A program made the position numbers and the translations under genes. The notes under the pieces were generated by a model. The model made no database searches, was not told the DNA's origin, and saw only the letters and a program-made list of their open reading frames with translations. DNA of 64,000 nucleotides from Megamerina dolium (Eukaryota > Arthropoda > Insecta > Diptera > Megamerinidae), in the NCBI GenBank assembly GCA_963854835.1, contig OY978527.1, positions 22,072,057 through 22,136,056 on the forward strand, given 5' to 3'. Numbering within the stretch: position 1 is the stretch's first letter; every line of letters begins with the position of its first letter. Below are positions 37,546 through 49,792 of the stretch, piece after piece.

Positions 37546-39849
37546 CAACACATATTTGGCTTAATAAAGCTCGTTTCAAATATAAGAAAAAAGTGTTTCA
37601 TTTTTTGAGACAATCATGTTTTGTTGTGCTATTCGCTATTTCACTAGTTAAAAATTAAGTAAAAAATGAGCTAACCAGGCCTACAATTTTATATACGTCC
37701 AAAGTTGGTCGCTATATTTCATTTACAAAGGATATGTGATTATTTAATGTATCTTTCTGGGCGGACTTACGCAATCACCCTCGGGTTTTTTTTTAAGCTC
37801 AAAAAGGGCGCTAAGGGCGATGGCGAACATCCGACTACGGATTCAGCGACCACTCCTATCCGAAGACCAAAGCCGAAAGCATAATCATGAATCATGAACC
37901 ATTAGCTTTGAAGAACCATCACCAGAACATATAATCATCCAGCATTTTTATCATATACTACAATCTCTGTCATTATGCGATAATAATTTTCAGCAATATG
38001 AAATGTTCACTGTTATCAGAGTTGCTCTACCAACTCATTGGCATTTCTAACTAGGCTTATTTATACTTAGAATGCCAGAACGCAAAATAATGTTTTTGTA
38101 CATGAGTATATTTTTTTCAACAGTTCTCAATTTATTTTTTCATTTTTGGCACATTTATATAAAATTCAATTAACAAAGACAATTATATATAAAAAGATAC
38201 ATACCTTAAAACTAAATTAAGTAAATTTTTGGCACATTTTTTTCCATATCTTAACTATATACTAAATTTATAAAACATTTGTTCATAAGTAAATATATTG
38301 CAGTACAGCACTACATACATATAATGTATATTAGCACTGCAAAGTGAGGGAGATTGAAATATATAATTTTGCAATATGTATAAGTACATATGTACGTATT
38401 ATCGATTTTGATATGTTTATCTTCAAATAGCCTAAGTAGCTAAATAGATAGGTATAAGTTGCTCACTTACGCCAAATATCAATATGATATCAATATAAAC
38501 TTCGGAAATTTGGGTCTGAGTTGGATTAGGTTGTACTGTCGCCTATCTTACGCGGATGCACTTAGAATACCGATTTGTTATAATATTTCATGGTTGTAAA
38601 TTCTACGATAGAATCCTTCATAAAATTCAATAGCAACGAATATTTTCCTAAATATATATCCATCGAAGTTCCTTAGTTATTTTATCTAAATATCGACTTG
38701 GCGTAAGTTCTCGTGAGCATGAAACAATACACCATCAAAGCTGCAGCAACTTTCCTCTAGAGATATGCGACAATAACGCTCCGAATCAATTATAAGATTC
38801 CACGGAAGAAGCACGCAAAGCACAAAAAACATCCATGTAATCCCACCATACAGAGAGCATCACCTTAGTTTTTTGAATTTTTACCACTGCACCATAAATA
38901 TTGCAGATTAGATAGAATCAATTTTGTTGCTTTTCAGGTGGGTATCTCTACTGTTGATAGTGTTTATTAAGTTTTTTGAGTTTATGAGTAACCAATGTTG
39001 TACATTGAACCTGCTGATGAGAAACAATTTCTAAAGTAGGTCGTGAACTTTCAAATACTACAGTCTAATGTGAAGCTGCTTGGAACAATGCCTCTATTTC
39101 GTCGTCATCACCAAAATCTTCAGCAAAATCTACTGCACGAAATTTTATAAATCAGATCTGGAAACAATGATCTACATTTACTTTACGAAATTTTTCACAA
39201 GTCTTCCATGTGTTGTTCTCTTTTGTGGATATAATATGAAATAATCATGAGTAATATAGAAAGACAACAGTTTGGTTATCCATTTTTATATTGATATAAA
39301 CCATGAATCTTTAAAAAATATGTTTGTGAATAAATGTGATGCTATCTACTATAAAATATATCATGACTCTTTCGAACACCGATTTACCAACTAATCCTTG
39401 CAAATAGCAGAACTAGAGATATGTATTACATGTATAACCAAATTATTATAAAGTACTTTATATGGCCAAGATCAAAGCTATTGTTTGTTCCTTTGAGTAA
39501 AGATAGTTCTTAAAATACTATTCGTTTAGTAGTGCGAGTACGTTTAATATAAATTATTTTATACAAAAGAAAATAAATTGCATTAAGTATGTAGAGTGTA
39601 CGTATGTGTATGCATAAATAATCTCATTATTACAAATTTTTATAAAAATTAAGTCTTTGGTTTTTTGTTTTTAGCAAATTTCAAAGATAAACTTCAACTA
39701 ATAGCTGAATCTTATTCCTATGACTAAGGCTAGAGTATATGAGGAAACCTTTATAATAAAATAAAAATAAATTCGTAATTTGTAATAAAAAAATAAAAAG
39801 ACAAATACGACGAATACATAAATGAATGAATTATTGTAGTGTGGATAAA
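37546..39849. other. AT-rich spacer downstream of the trihelix gene
   Basis: Contains the likely 3' UTR and flank of the minus-strand gene ending at 39850, and otherwise nothing recognised. Confidence 0.4.
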
Positions 39850-40159
39850 TCACACTGGTGTTGTATTCAAATTTTGTTTGTTCGCTAGAGCTTCTATTGC
39901 CACAACAGTACGTTCGAGTAAATTTAATAGACGCTCCTCTCGTGCATCCATTCGCTTAAGTAGCTCTTCATCGCGTTTTTCACGACGTTTTAAATATTCA
40001 ATTAGCTCATAATTGGTACTGTCACCATCTGTTGAGGTGGATAATTTACGTTTACTCTTCAACGATGTACTACTACAATCGGAAATATTGTCCGTATCAA
40101 CAATAACATCCGGATGCAAAATATTGGGATCAATATTGTGAGCGTAGAAGTTTTGAGCG
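39850..40159 (-). CDS. Trihelix gene exon 4 (coiled-coil C-terminus, stop)
   Basis: The acceptor TTTTCATTACAG precedes CGCTCAAAAC. The exon encodes 102 residues ending ANKQNLNTTPV and a stop at 39850. It carries a Ser/Thr-rich stretch, a basic patch and the charged heptad-like coiled coil rich in Arg, Glu and Leu. Similar C-terminal coils are common in insect trihelix/MADF proteins and are thought to mediate dimer formation. Confidence 0.88.
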
Positions 40160-43100
40160 CTGTAATGAAAATAAGAAATTTAATTATTATTTTATTCAGC
40201 CAGGTCGCTGAGGTCATTCTTTCAATACCTGGAGAGATGTGTCTAATTGAAAATCGAAGTATTTACGATTCTCAAATGAAATGGGTGTCAAGTATTAAAA
40301 TGCAACGAAAATTGGATCGCTTCAAATAAAATAATCGAATAAATTAAACCGTCCTAACCAAGAAATCATTGTATTTTCAACGCGATATTGGATGTCAACA
40401 AAAAATATAGCCAATCTCTGACATATTGATTTGTAATACCAACGTATTGCTTATGAATTTACTATAGCTTGATTCGATTTGACCTCAATATAAAGCATTT
40501 GAGATATTTCATATCAACTGAGGAGAGGTTTGTGAAATTATTTGACCACTAAAAACCTAAACAATTCCATTCGTCTGGCATATACGACCTCTAGTGTCCA
40601 AAACGTAAACTGAATTGTTAATTTAAATTTCGTGGTACTAAATAAATATTTTTTTTTAAATATTTTAAATATTTTTTTGCATGTCAAAGTTTCAACAAAC
40701 AATATTATATGCGCTTTGCTTAACGTTTGCGGAAAGCAATAGGCCAAAAGAGACCACAATTATGGTACCGCATTAATTATTCAGGGCCTTTTCGAAAAAA
40801 ATTCGACTCATATCATTCCGCAGACACCACAATCACTTTATTTGGTAGAATGTAAGCTCTGAATACTCACAAAATGCAAAATACTGCTTTTAGAATACTG
40901 TTGTGAGGCCATAGAAGAATGTTGGTTTGGAATGGTAATTACTTAGAAGAATATGAAATGGATTAAGAGGATTTACTTGATAAAAGAAATTAACTTTGCT
41001 CTTTGAGCTTATAATAGAGTGGCCGGTGATCAACCCAGAGATGACTCTGAACACGCTTCTTTTTAGACAGATTAAACTATGAAGTGGGTACAGTTTAGCT
41101 ATGGACTGGATTAGCTGCACTGCAAATCCTTGATTACAGGGCGTCAGATATTTGAAGTTGATGGAACAAATGTTTCCATTTCTGAAGAATTTGTTTTTCA
41201 AGATGAGATTTATAATAAAGATCTCACGAACAGAATAGACCATCGGACTAATCGCTCTATATTACAGCATAACTAGCACACGGTATTTTTAATATCTTAC
41301 CCATTATAATTTGTTTGCATCAATTGAATATCGTCTGGATTAAATTCACCTTCTGACATTGGTTCCGATCTATAAGAACGTAATTAACTATACATTAATT
41401 ACTTCAATTCACATACTACATATTAACCACCTCTGCAAAACAAAACTTACTTCATTGTGATGGTATGATCATTAGTTTGTAAATTTAAGGGACCATTTGT
41501 GCATTCTTTATCATCATAATTGTTAGGCATAAGGTTTTTATTGAGTAGAATGGCACTTAATGGCGCGGGAGCAGCAATACACCCATTATTATTATTCCCG
41601 CTAACATTCATTCCCATATCAACAGCGGTTCCGATGCCAATGCCCCCACCACCTCTATTAACAGCGCCTGCACCACCACCCCCATCATTAACAGCACAGC
41701 TAATGCGACCAGTTGACGAACTGCAAACACCATTTGTAGATGCATCCATAAGCGCTTGGGCATGCACCATGTGACGATTATGTGATGTGATATCATTCAT
41801 ATCTAATTCCTTACGTAATGATTGCATAGACAATGTAGGTGGACTACCGTCATCGTAGACGCTGCCGTCATTTAGTTGAGCCTCTACAAAATGATTTGGA
41901 AGGAAACGTTCCAGCTTGCTGTTGTTACTATTTGTTGAATCTGTTGAATGGGTTAAACTGTGTGGTAGCTGCATGACAATACCATCAACACCACCACTAA
42001 CGAGGCCACCAGAACCACTACCGCCACCACTACCACTACCATTGATTTGTGCAACAGAAGTTGCAGCTGCTGCCGATTCCTTATTACTGAATACGATACC
42101 CAATTCGGCAGCTTGTCTTCGTCGATGATAATACGAGAGTTCCTTATGACTTTTCGTTATCAGCGCTAGCCGTTTGCCGTTTGATCCCCAGCATTCACCA
42201 CGTTGCTCTTCGATCTCTTTGAAAAGGAACATATACGGCCAATTACGTCTTACATGACGTTCTGGATTCTTCTTCAATTGTGTATAGATTTTCTTGAGAT
42301 TCTCATAGCGATTGCAACACTGTTTAGCGGAGCGTTTACGTGTACTGAAACGATTAAGTACTTCAGCTACCATTTCCCAAACGCTTGCGTGATTTTTACG
42401 ATTCGATTGGAAAGCACTTTGTATGCGCTCCGATTTGACTATGTTTAGCAGTGCTATCGATTCGGGTACATTGAAATAGCTTTCTGGAGTGCGTGGCGCA
42501 CGTTGATGATGATAAGTACTTGTAGGCGTTTTAGTTTCCTGTACAATAGAAAGTCACGTTGAGAAAATATTTTGGCATAGTTGAGTTGTTTACATACATG
42601 TTTTAAAATCTAAAAATAATAGTTTAAATAGAAAAAGTTATACAGCAATTGTGCTGAAAACATAAGATGATTTATACCAACAAAGCAATAAGTTCTTCAA
42701 TTGGCGTAATCAAATGAAAACAACAGCTATCTCCCATACAAAAGTATGTTGTATGTAAGTATATATTATCTTCTTATATTGTCTGCCTGTTATCTATGAT
42801 AAATTTTTGGATATTTTAAAATATATTTTTATTTGAATATAATAATTAGTTAAGCCGACATATGGTATAATATGAATGGATTCATATTTGAGAGAACTAA
42901 ATACTTCCTACTGAGTATTTACATATCTACATACATATAATATGATATTATAGCCTAGACAGAAGGCAGCCTAATTCCGGATTATCGACTTAATTCGCAT
43001 TAACTGCAGCTAATCCGCAAAAACTCTATGAGTTAATTCTCAAAATAAAAGAGGATTAGGGCAATTTGCGATGGCAACACTGTTGAAAATTGTCTATTGT

Positions 43101-46100
43101 GAATTTTTCTCCATCCATTTTACAAACCATTGTGTTCGCTAACAAAAAACTTTCAACAACTGTTAACAATTTTCAAGATGAAAAGTGTTGGCGAACAAAT
43201 AAATCCAGCTGTCAATTACGAACGGTGAATGTCAATTTACAAGTTTCTGATCGTTTTCAGTTCACGTACTTCTTGTAGATTTTCTCATATCGAGAGTGAT
43301 AGATGACAGAAATTGATAGTGATAGTAATGTAAGTGGACAGACCTAATAAAACAGCAATCAGCTGTTTAGTTAATCCGCAATACAGCCGTCTGTCAGGTT
43401 ATTATTTTATTCGGATTAAGTGCGCCGGTAATCCGGAATTAGGCTACCGTCTGTCTAGGCTATTAGACTGTATGAACATACCAGTACGTAGAACTGATAA
43501 CTTTCTAATAAAAACGTTTATTCAATTCAAATCATATAAACTTTACTTTATATAGAATAAGTATGTAATATACATATTCTTATATCTTCTTCTACTCGTA
43601 CTATGTATTCATAACATTGACGATGGCGATGATGAGAAATAATAATAAGAATAATAATCAAAATTGATCATGATATATGTATGTATGTACATGTGGCTGT
43701 TTTAACTATATGTCTATTTTAATATAAATCGTATACACACATATAATGTAGATGAAAATGTAAGAGGATGATTTTAACATATGAGCAGTAAGTATATGTT
43801 ATAAAAATAGTCAGAGGGCTACTTGCACAGGCATATCGTATGTATGTATATGTATATTGTATACGAATAAACATATAAACTTTTGCTTATATGCATATTT
43901 ATCTATGTATATTTAATAATGCTATTACCAAATAGAATCTTATAGTATATCATTTTAACAACATGATATACATAAATTTGGAAATAGATGTAGTGCCACA
44001 TTATTCGTAATATCGTGTACATTCATATATATGTATATATTCGGCATAGAAAAGGCAAACAGAAAGAATTTCGAAAAATTTTTAATGCCCGAAAATTTGT
44101 TTAATTTTTAGTACTCGTAATATTGAAAATATTTTTCTTTCGAACGGTGCCCACTTGTCTTCCGGCAGTAACAATTTGCCATGGAAAAGCTTCTACAGGG
44201 TGATTTTTAGCAACTTTCTTTTTGTCAACACTGTTTTTGGCAGCTCTGCTGTTTTCGTATATATTTTACTGTCAAACATGTACAGTTTGGTCTATAATTT
44301 AACAACGCTTGCTGATTATTGCATTTTATTATTAAAATTCATGCTCGGTTAAGAAAGTGCATCATGCACTTCTTCCTTTTTATGATCAATTTGGGCGAGC
44401 TTCTGAGGCGGCTATTAGGAATCTTGTGACTAAATTTTGCACCACATTTACATTATTGGACATTAAACCACCAACACGCATACGTAGAGTGCGGACAGAG
44501 GAAAATATCGGAGCTGTATCCGTCAGTGTTGTCGACCGTGAATTATCGATTCGGCTCCATTCGCAAAAATTGGGCCTGTTACTCCACTACGTGGAAAATT
44601 TTGCGGAAGGATTTGGGTGTAAAATCTTTTAAAATACACGTACTGCAAGAATTGAAGCCACACGATCTACCACAACGGCTAACTTTTGGTGAATGGGCGC
44701 TAGCAAAGTTGTATGAAGATCCACTTTTTTATCGGAAAATTGTGTTCAGCGACGAAGCTCATTGAATGGATTGAATGGATACGTAAACAATCAAAATTGC
44801 CGTATTTGGTGTGAAGAGCAGCCAGAACCATTGTAAGAACTGCCAATGCATCCCGAAAAATGCACTGTTTGGTGTGGATTATGAGCCGGTGCCATCATTG
44901 AACCGTACTTTTCAAAGACGACGAAGGCAGGAACGTTATTGTGAATGGCGAGCGCTACCGTGCAATGATTACAAACTTTTTTTGCCCAAAATGGAAGAGC
45001 TAGAGCTAGGCTGACATAAGGTTTCAACAAGATGGTGCCACATGCTCCACAGCACGTGAAACAATGGCCCAATTGAGAGGCGAGTTCGGTGAACATTTTA
45101 TTCCACGTTTGGGGCCGGTCAATTCGCCGCCCAGATCGTGCCATTTAACGTCTTTAGACTATTTTTTGTGGGGCTATGTTGAGGCTCATGTCTATAGCGG
45201 CAAGCCCGCAACGGTTGAGGCACTGAAAGCTAATATTGAAGAATTTATTCGTGAGATACTGGCAGATATGTTGGAGAGAGTATGCGAAAATTGGACCCAA
45301 TGTATTTGACCATTTATCATCTTTAAACATTGAATTATATTATATAGATCGTTCTATCGACTCAAATAAAGATTTCATGCATTCTCTAAGTTTTGTGTTA
45401 TTTTTTTAAATTAAATCCGAATTTAAATCACCCTGTAAAAGAAGTCTGTGACAAAGCTCAGAAAAAGCGATGTGGCAAGAATTCTGCCGTTAGGAACCGG
45501 CTAAAATAAGTAGGTCTCATCTAATACTGTCCAAAATTTAACACGCACAGCAGTAATGGAATGGAGCTTCTAGGCCAATGAGCCCTTCGGGGCTTTAAGT
45601 GTCACATATTTATTTTATTTTTAGTGGTGGATTGTTCCAATCGATGGTGAAGGGTCCTAATAATACTGCTCAAGCTTTTGTTTAGTGCACGTGTTATATT
45701 TTGAGCTTAAAAAATGTGTTTAATGAAAACTCAAAATTCGACTTCACTCATTTTTACGAAAATACTCATAAACGTCCGTTTCTAATGACTGTCGATATAA
45801 AACTATTTGATAGATCCGACTGAAATTTTGGGCGCGTTCTTGTGAAAGATGCTACTTGAAATGGAAAATATTTTTATACCCAATAAGATGTTCTGTATTT
45901 TAATTTTCACGTTCGATTGTTTATAAATTGAGCAAGAAAAATTTGTAGCGTTCGTTGCTATAATTACGTACTTTCAGAAGAAAGGTGGTCCTCAAAAGGT
46001 GGTACTTATTGTATGAAATATTACATTTCTATTTCTATGTTCTCTATCGAGCGGATATGTTCAGAGTTGCATTTCTGGTAATTTTTATTATTTGTACTGA

Positions 46101-47868
46101 TCGTCGTCGAATCAATCTGAAATCAATTTAAATAAGATACCTCTTTATTCTGCATTTACAATTGACTGGTTGAAAGTTTAAAACAGGGATGTCGGATGAA
46201 GAGAAACTGTTTTAGGCCACGCAAAATATATCTGACACTAATGATAACAAACGCTGAAATAAAATACGCTAAGCATGTTCCAATTTCTAGTACCTAGACG
46301 TGGCTTAGACCTGGATGGAAAATTTTCTTTCCAATACTACCGATGTCCATCCGGGCACAATAATTGTATCACACATATGAAGAGTGAGAAAAGTCTCTAC
46401 AACACTTTGAGAATTTAGAGAGCTTTAGATGTTTTTCTAAAACTAGATACAGTTTGCAGTCAAAAGGACTTAAATTTCAAACAAGAGTTCCCAGTATTCA
46501 GTTGCAATCAATTTAAGTATATTGATCGTAAAACCTTCTCGAAAATATCGATTTGGCATCCTTTCGTCGGAGTTTCGACTTTGTTTCACAAAAATAGAGC
46601 ATAGTGTCGCGACTGTACTACAACTATGCACCACACGTATACAGAAAACGGATAATTGCGTCGTCGTGAACCCTGGGTATGAATTCAAAAAATTTCATTA
46701 ACATGAAGTGAATGAGTTCGGTGGTTTTCTCACAGTGAAACCTTTATTGTTTAATTAGTACTGAATATAAACAACAGCGAACGTTCTTCTTTTTCATTTT
46801 CTGAGACTTTGATTGATGTATAAATATGTTCTGAGAATCACTGTAGTCCTGATATTACTAAATCAATTGTATTTAAATCATTCTGTGGCTATAATTTATG
46901 TGAAGAAATGTAAAATGTTCTTAATAAACTTGGACTTGCAAATCACTTATTTCGTTCTTCCTGACAATTGAAAATTGCGTATTTAAAAAGGCGAAAGCAC
47001 CAAAGGCTCACATTAAAATAGTCAAATGTATTTCGTTTTTGCATAAATAGTAAAACTAAATACGATTTTACAAAAACACTTCAAAATTATATCGAAATAA
47101 ATTTCAAAAAGTTAAACCAGCTGTTTTAATGCTACCATATCATTTAACAATCTGCCATGGTTGCCTTATAAGCAAAAGTGTCTTAATTCAAAAAGATCGT
47201 ATTTGAAATCTTGAAAGCTTAACATACCGATCATACATTTAAAATGGAATCTTTATCGTTTTCGGAATTTATTACACCCTAAGCATTTTATTAGCAAACA
47301 TAGTACGATTACTATTTTAACTTTGAAGAAGTCGTTACTTGACAGCTGTGCGCATACATTATATTACATATTTCTCAATTTGTGATAAAAATATTTGTTC
47401 GAATTGTAAGTATGTATGTATTTGAAAGAAATATGATCTCAATGATCGTCAACATTTCGTACGAGTGTATATAGTACATATGAATGTATGCATGTAGATA
47501 TAATAAAATTTACTACGTTGCATCAGTCAACTCTGCGTACATACCACTATATACATACAATATTTCCATCTAGCTAGCTAAATAGTTAATCAATTGCAGC
47601 CAGTAAGTCAGACAGCCGGAGCCGCATGTTGTCATTTGACTATACGATCATAAATAGCAAGCCACCTATCTATCTATCTATCTATTCATCCGTTTATCCC
47701 ACTATTTACTTACTCTACCGCTCTACTACTGTTCCTATATATTCACATGTTTGTATGTTCATAAGTATAACATCAACTATACATGCTCGTACGTTTGTTT
47801 GTAGAGAGTTATATTAATAGAAAAATGAACACACAAAACGTTCAAAATACTTAAAAATAACTTACCAT
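39850..47868 (-). CDS. Trihelix (Myb/SANT-like) transcription factor, 489 aa, four exons
   Basis: Model: join of 47868-47866, 42538-41451, 41369-41301 and 40159-39850 on the minus strand; 1470 nt, stop included. Introns are GTAAGTTA..TGTACAG, GTAAGTTT..CTTATAG and GTAAGATA..ATTACAG, and phases fit at every junction. The ATG is the last codon of exon 1, preceded directly by an in-frame TAA. Residues about 22-115 form a trihelix-type DNA-binding domain with W55, Y79, Y86 and W101 in the spaced aromatic pattern (CCNRYENLKKIYTQLKKNPE, RRNWPYMFLF). The middle is low complexity with Gly/Ser/Asn runs (about 167-186 and 287-306). A basic KSKRK lies near 421-425. Residues 438-482 form a charged coiled coil (EYLKRREKRDEELLKRM). 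It is probably a nuclear DNA-binding regulator that oligomerises through the C-terminus. I cannot name the orthologue. Confidence 0.85.
41301..41369 (-). CDS. Trihelix gene exon 3 (69 nt)
   Basis: A small exon between TTCTTATAG and GTAAGATATT. It completes the codon left open by exon 2 (AA/A), reads SEPMSEGEFNPDDIQLMQTN, and leaves GG for exon 4 to complete as GGC. It is acidic in character. It is supported by the two good splice sites and exact phase. Confidence 0.85.
41451..42538 (-). CDS. Trihelix gene exon 2 (DNA-binding domain and low-complexity middle)
   Basis: The acceptor ATTGTACAG precedes GAAACTAAAACG, and the donor ATGAA/GTAAGT follows. The frame is open for all 1088 nt and encodes residues 2-363 plus two bases. 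Using the internal ATG at 42373 as the start would drop half the DNA-binding domain, including VPESIALLNIVKSERI and W55. The longer spliced model is therefore preferred. What looks like a stop right after ATGAAG is simply the donor TAAGT. Confidence 0.9.
42951..43462. mobile_element. MITE, copy 2 (512 bp), in the trihelix gene's first intron
   Basis: Same family as 10089-10616. The ends TAGCCTAGACAGAAGGCAGC and complement TGTCTAGGCTA are flanked by TTA (42948-42950) and TTA (43463-43465), again a TWA-type duplication. The interior is highly similar to copy 1, with small deletions including most of the inner AGGTCTGTT repeat on the left. It lies within intron 1, on DNA that would be spliced out. 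Confidence 0.87.
44117..45625 (+). mobile_element. tRNA-derived SINE, copy 3, split by a mariner
   Basis: The SINE body and tail (TTTTTCTTTCGAACGGTGCC, then GAGCCCTTCGGGGCTTTAAG near 45580-45600) are interrupted at 44194-45437 by a complete-length mariner. Joining the two sides across the TA restores the family's order. The tRNA-like head with its promoter boxes is missing and there is an internal deletion near 44158, so this copy cannot be transcribed from its own promoter. Confidence 0.85.
44196..45435 (+). mobile_element. DD41D mariner (rosa-like) inserted in a SINE, 1240 bp
   Basis: Terminal repeats CAGGGTGATTT and AAATCACCCTG are flanked by TA on both sides. The transposase is broken into frames. 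44357 onward reads RASEAAIRNLVTKF and IRRVRTEENIGAVSVSVV. 44526-44765 reads WKILRKDLGVKSFKI and ends at FSDEAH (first Asp). 45020-45309 reads RFQQDGATCSTARET and HLTSLDYFLWGYVEAHV (second and third Asp) and ends near MLERVCENWTQ. There are 41 residues between the last two Asp residues, the DD41D signature. At least three frame disruptions and stops make it inactive. Confidence 0.88.
45630..45905. repeat. Interspersed repeat R, copy 2
   Basis: Shares CCAATCGATGGTGAAGGGTC, ACTCATTTTTACGAAAATGC-like text, TAATGACTGTCGATATAAAA and GGGCGCGTTCTTGTGAAAGA with 17770-18010 and 58985-59275. It directly follows the SINE tail. Identity is unresolved (possible mariner 5' region). Confidence 0.55.
45906..47860. 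other. Intron 1, proximal part, no other feature
   Basis: AT-rich intronic DNA. TATC tetranucleotide sequence near 47668-47686 and short TATG runs are the only simple repeats seen. Confidence 0.4.
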
Positions 47869-47960
47869 TTAATTTCAAAAACTCACTCTTCTTGACATTC
47901 ACTCACGATCGTCGAACTGAATTGAAATATTTGAAAATGATATCTCGATTATGTAAACTA
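47866..47960 (-). promoter_or_regulatory. Exon 1, 5' UTR and possible start region of the trihelix gene
   Basis: The leader ends AAATTAA-ATG/GTAAGTTA at 47866. An Initiator-like TTCAGTTCG sits at about 47912-47921 (possible start near 47918). A seven-codon upstream open frame lies at 47898-47875 (ATGTCAAGAAGAG... to TGA). Upstream on the same strand is a CTG/TTG-rich stretch. No TATA box is evident. The transcription start is inference. Confidence 0.45.
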
Positions 47961-48006
47961 ACAGCAACAGCAGCATTAGCAGCAGCAGCAGTAGTAGCAG
48001 CAACAG
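47960..48006. repeat. CAG/CAA-type trinucleotide repeat
   Basis: An interrupted run of AGC/ACA/GTA triplets (CAGCAACAGCAGCATTAGCA and similar), just upstream of exon 1 on the minus strand. Confidence 0.85.
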
Positions 48007-48619
48007 CGAATTTTAACCTTTTATTATTAATCAAATTAGAAGACAAAGAAAGGAGAAAAAAAAAGAGAAATTATTATTATATTAAGAGTTAATAATGGCT
48101 TATATTAGATATGAAATTATGGAATGCAAATATGTAAGTATCCAGTAACACATAAAATTTGTTCGCGTACATTACCATCACTTTCTGTCATTCAGAGTAA
48201 AAAGAAATTATACTCTCAATGTGAGAAAATATATAAAAAGTACGCGAATGGAAACCTATCAGAAACTTACCAATTGACAATCACAGTACGTAATTGACAA
48301 CTCCACTTTTTTATAGGTGATGGATAGTGATGGCAAAAATTTTACTATCACAAACTATCAGCTCTCTTTAGTTTTTACACTCTCATTTTCGGATTTTCTG
48401 CCGCATAACTAAATTGAGTACGCAAACTCTTTCTTATAGATAATTATTAACAATTGTTGAAATTTGTCAGTACACGAACAAACCTATAACCTATGCAATA
48501 TGCGCTTAGACAAAAGGTTGGATACAAAATCCACAAATACAAGATCTTTTAATACAAAAAATAAAATCACAATTTTCCTAATTCCTCTACTTTCATTTTA
48601 CTAAGTTATCTAGTTTGGA

Positions 48620-48905
48620 TTTGGCACGCTACTGTTCGCTTTTAACAAAGTGACACCGCATTGGGTTCCGAGTTATCGCGGAGCCGATGGAAATTAGGTT
48701 GCAGATGAATTAACCAGAATGGGCTCAGCATTTCATTATATTGGTCTAGAACTGTGCTTTGTGATGCCATGGTTTTTCATCCGCTCACTTGTTAGGACCG
48801 AACAAAAAACATCTATAAATTCTTATGAAACAACATCCTTATTCTCGGGCAATACAAATAATTCACGGTGGACGACGAAACGTCCAATCAGAATGACATA
48901 AAACA
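48620..48905 (+). pseudogene. LINE RNase H fragment
   Basis: The plus strand reads HWVPSYRGADGN, a stop, then VADELTRMGSAFHY. This matches the end of the RNase H domain found in I/LOA-type and related LINEs (HWVPGH-G--GNE-ADELAR-GS). Decayed text (SGNTNNSRWTTKR) follows. It is a 5'- and 3'-truncated remnant with no expected function. Confidence 0.6.
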
Positions 48906-49790
48906 TAAATATGACAGACGCTCGTTTAACTCAATAGGAGCATTTTTTAGCAAAATATCTTTTAGAATTATTAATTTTCTCGTTTCAAAAGTAAAGTTTG
49001 GAAAATTACACACTTGCTAGCAAAATTTCGATCAAATGTCAATATACGTACATGAAGTGTAATATAATCAAAATGACTGTCTTTGCCACTCAATTCCTAA
49101 TTAGTTAATCTTTAATGACTTCTTGGTATATTTCGGTATTTCAGCCCTAATATAAAACTGTAAAACCATTAGCACTTGAGTACCAGAAACGCTTTGTTTG
49201 CAAAAATATTGCAAAGAACGACGACAACACGCGACCAACAGAAAAGGGCCATTCAGAAATAGTGATTTGTTCGTCAATCTTCAATTTTAGACTGATAAAG
49301 TTGATTTCATACGGTCATAGGCGCTGAAAAATAATAGTGGTCGTGGCCCCTTCATCAGTTTCTTAAAAATATGGACTTATGGTGTCACCATACTAAAGTA
49401 TGCAGTCAGTCTGCCACTTTTACAGGATACATTGGAATCTTCTGAGGCACTTGAGGGTTTTCACTTCTCCGGATATGGCAATTATGCTCATTTATGTATC
49501 GACTGAGTAACCAATAGACCCAATTTGGCTATTACAATTTCTCCAGTACTTGAGCTTTCCGCCGGAGATTAGGCCATATGTAAGCTTCATCAGCATGTCC
49601 TACTGTGCATCGAATAGATTACTTAAAGCTTACCTCTCTATTCTGTTTCATTAGCCTCATCGCAAGAGAAATGATATACAATTTACAATTTTATCGCAAT
49701 CTTTGGTTGTTGAACAACCCGTATTTTAAAATTCTAAAGTCTGCTTTGTTTAAATTATATTTGACAATTGCCAAATGGCGGGGTTGTACT
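48906..49790. other. Spacer, possible LINE 3' debris
   Basis: No reliable feature. Sequence around 49390-49480 may continue the LINE remnant (a CHFYRIHW-like frame) but is too decayed to support. Confidence 0.3.
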
Positions 49791-49792
49791 TA

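Noticed and set aside
40890..41243. A 117-codon minus-strand frame in trihelix intron 2 as an extra exon
   Set aside because: Splicing exon 3 directly to exon 4 keeps the phase, and this frame has no recognisable sequence.
41520..41774. Proline-rich plus-strand frame MLGIRFLLSRMALNGAGAAI
   Set aside because: It is the antisense shadow of the glycine-rich part of the trihelix exon.
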